Shown: positions 62,181-64,000 of the stretch, piece after piece | Position numbering within the stretch: the stretch's first letter is position 1 | Layout of the letters: each line of letters starts with the position of its first letter | NCBI GenBank assembly: GCA_050294475.1 | Contig: JBNKOE010000003.1 | Location: 124,001-188,000 of the forward strand | Source of the DNA: Thalassobellus sp050294475 | Lineage (GTDB): Bacteria > Bacteroidota > Bacteroidia > Flavobacteriales > Flavobacteriaceae | Reading direction: 5' to 3' | DNA: 64,000 bases | Notes under the pieces: generated by a model | The model's database searches: none | The model's input: only the letters and a program-made list of their open reading frames with translations | What the model was told of the DNA's origin: nothing | Program-made: the position numbers and the translations under genes

Positions 62181-64000
62181 ATGCAAAAAACAGGATTAAA
62201 TTTAGGAGTAAAGCAGTTATTAGGGTGTTTATTAGTATTCATTTTAATAAATACCAAACTGTATTCACAAGCAACAACTTCTGATACAAAAGAGGAAGTT
62301 TTGCTACCTGATATTGAAAAAATATACGTACATACAGATCGTAATTACTATACAATGGGTGAGTCTTTATGGTATAAAGTGTATTCTGTATATGCTTATA
62401 ATAATATACTTTTTGACAACAGTAAAGTGTTGTATGTTGAGTTAATTGATCCTGATTCTAAAATAATAGCCCGACATAAAACAATGCTAGAAGCAGGTTT
62501 GGGTAATGGCGATTTTAAATTAACAGATTCTGTAGGAGTAAAAAAAGCAGGTACGTATCAATTAAAAGCCTATACCAACTGGAGTCGAAATTTTGGAGAT
62601 CATTTTGTTTTTAAAAAAGAGATTCAAATTTTGGATGTTTTTAATCAGATTTCAGAAAAAAGTGAAGTTTCTGCAAAAGAAAAAGTTAATAAAAAATTAG
62701 ATAATGACATTGAAGAAGTTTCTAAAAACAATATCAAGGTTCAATTTTTCCCTGAAGGTGGCTCACTTATAGAAAATGTTTCAAGTATTGTTGCTTTTAA
62801 AGCTATTGATATTAATGGGTTCCCTTTAAAAATAAAAGGAAAAGTTTTTAATACAAATAACGAATTAATTTCATTATTTGCCAGTACCCATGATGGTATG
62901 GGTAAGTTTGCTTTAAAACCCGTAAAAGGAGAACAGTATCATGCTCTAATAACCACAACAAATACTGACGATATTGAAGTACTATTACCAAAAGCAAACA
63001 AGCAAGGGTATTTACTAAGTCATAAAAAGTTAAAGGGAAAAGATATTATAACCGTTAAAACCAATAAGGAAACTTTATTAAAACACCAAAATAAGCCAGT
63101 AACAATAATATGTACAACAAGAGGTGTTACCTATTTTCAGGGTACACAACCACTACCCAATACAACATTTTCTTTTGAGTTACCTAAAGCAAATTTTCCA
63201 GAAGGCATTAGTCAAATAACATTATACGACTCAAATTTAAAACCACAAAGTGAACGTTTAATTTATGTTGAAAAAGAGCATGATTTTAAAGTAAACCTTA
63301 CTACGAATAAGGAAATTTATAAACCAGAAGAAAAAGTAACAGTAACAGTGTCATCTAAATCTAGAACAGGTGAAGTTGTACCTGCTAGTTTTTCATTAAG
63401 TAGTACAGATACTAATGGTGTTGAAACGAAAGATTACGGCATGAATATCTGTTCTTATTTCTTAATGCAGTCAGACATTAAAGGTAAAGTACATAACCCA
63501 GGTTATTATTTTGATGATTCAAATTTAAATAGATTACAGGATTTAGATTTATTACTTTTAACACAAGGGTGGCGAGATTTTTTATGGAAAACTATACCAA
63601 AAGTTAAAGATAGTATTACCTATCATAAAGAAAAAGGAATTACCATATCTGGTAAAGTAAAACAACTTTTTGGCAATAAACCTAAAGTTAATAGTAAGAT
63701 TTCTCTAACTTTAATTAATAAAAATGGATTGATGGATGCTATTTTTGCTAATAGTTTAACAGATAGTTTGGGGCAGTTTAAATTTGAAAATTTAGTTTTT
63801 AAAGGACAAACCAATATGTTATTAAATGCAAAAGATAAAAATGGAAAGAATAAAGGAATGTTTGTTTTAGATTCTATACAATTACCACCAATGGATGTTA
63901 ATTTTAAAGATACAGGAATTGTTTATACGCCAGAAAGTAACACTATAAAAGAAGAAGTATATAAAAAGCATGTTATGTTTGGTGTTCCTGTTGAGAATAT
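62181..64000 (+). CDS. MG2-domain outer-membrane protein, probable TonB-plug type (3' end cut by window)
   Basis: ATG at 62181, open for 606 codons to the window edge. Signal peptide (about MQKTGLNLGVKQLLGCLLVF to LYSQ), then an MG2-like macroglobulin domain (IYVHTDRNYYTMGESLWYKVY near 47) and further beta-sandwich domains, one with VQFFPEGGSL and one with GKVKQLFG (carboxypeptidase-regulatory-like). The layout matches the large Bacteroidota family that usually ends in a TonB-dependent receptor plug domain, but that part is beyond the window. Function not defined. Preceded by an ECF-type promoter. Confidence 0.8.
   Translation, partial: MQKTGLNLGVKQLLGCLLVFILINTKLYSQATTSDTKEEVLLPDIEKIYVHTDRNYYTMGESLWYKVYSVYAYNNILFDNSKVLYVELIDPDSKIIARHKTMLEAGLGNGDFKLTDSVGVKKAGTYQLKAYTNWSRNFGDHFVFKKEIQILDVFNQISEKSEVSAKEKVNKKLDNDIEEVSKNNIKVQFFPEGGSLIENVSSIVAFKAIDINGFPLKIKGKVFNTNNELISLFASTHDGMGKFALKPVKGEQYHALITTTNTDDIEVLLPKANKQGYLLSHKKLKGKDIITVKTNKETLLKHQNKPVTIICTTRGVTYFQGTQPLPNTTFSFELPKANFPEGISQITLYDSNLKPQSERLIYVEKEHDFKVNLTTNKEIYKPEEKVTVTVSSKSRTGEVVPASFSLSSTDTNGVETKDYGMNICSYFLMQSDIKGKVHNPGYYFDDSNLNRLQDLDLLLLTQGWRDFLWKTIPKVKDSITYHKEKGITISGKVKQLFGNKPKVNSKISLTLINKNGLMDAIFANSLTDSLGQFKFENLVFKGQTNMLLNAKDKNGKNKGMFVLDSIQLPPMDVNFKDTGIVYTPESNTIKEEVYKKHVMFGVPVEN

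Overview
The window is a chromosomal segment from a Bacteroidota bacterium, most likely family Flavobacteriaceae. The DNA is strongly AT-rich. Many genes are preceded by the Bacteroidota -7 promoter word TAnnTTTG. Secreted proteins carry type IX secretion (T9SS) C-terminal sorting domains of both type A and type B. Many families are typical of this group (DUF4837, DUF4175, GIN/DUF2807, MG2-type outer-membrane proteins, GlnRS with a C-terminal extension). I see no phage genes, insertion sequences or CRISPR array.

Layout. 0-10 kb: a partial DUF6909-like gene, a GH3-family enzyme and an M23 envelope peptidase; tatA; a DUF4837 lipoprotein and a LysM transglycosylase; pgk; then holB and a Skp/OmpH-like lipoprotein. 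10-18.6 kb: a methyltransferase, mnmG flanked by two perfect ParB-type parS sites, ybeY overlapping a giant DUF4175 membrane protein, and gltX, which carries a REP-like insertion. 18.6-21.3 kb: a small accessory module (two little membrane proteins and a seven-bladed propeller T9SS protein) separated by large imperfect palindromes that look like integron attC sites or a palindromic mobile repeat. 21.3-31.6 kb: barrel protein, band-7 protein, acyltransferase, DUF1761, glnS, folB, tRNA-Cys, LysE exporter, GIN protein, YbjQ and RNase R.

31.6-32.3 kb is a gene-free, extremely AT-rich interval with a perfect DnaA box and related boxes. With the parS pair, mnmG and rnpA nearby, it is a good candidate for the chromosomal origin of replication. 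32.3-44.5 kb: rpiB, CDF metal exporter, ElaA, a cysteine-ladder LRR protein, a double OmpA-domain protein, rnpA with a C-terminal processing protease, a GH8 glycanase, M1 and S8 lipoprotein peptidases and a metallo-beta-lactamase-fold hydrolase. 44.7-49.7 kb: SulP transporter with UspA, divergent from a cation/proton antiporter. 49.7-56.9 kb: a glycogen operon glgA-glgC-glgB-GH31. 57-60 kb: a TPR sensor kinase and response regulator. 60-64 kb: lepA and the start of a large MG2-domain outer-membrane protein behind an ECF-sigma-like promoter.

How parts fit together: much of the window is core information processing (holB, gltX, glnS, mnmG, ybeY, rnpA, rnr, lepA, tRNA-Cys) and cell-envelope maintenance (TatA, M23, LysM transglycosylase, OmpH, OmpA, Ctp protease). 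The glycogen block is the clearest metabolic unit. Several apparent ORF extensions begin inside or upstream of a -7 promoter box, so I moved the starts of gltX, rpiB, rnpA, lepA, the DUF4175 gene and the M23 gene downstream.
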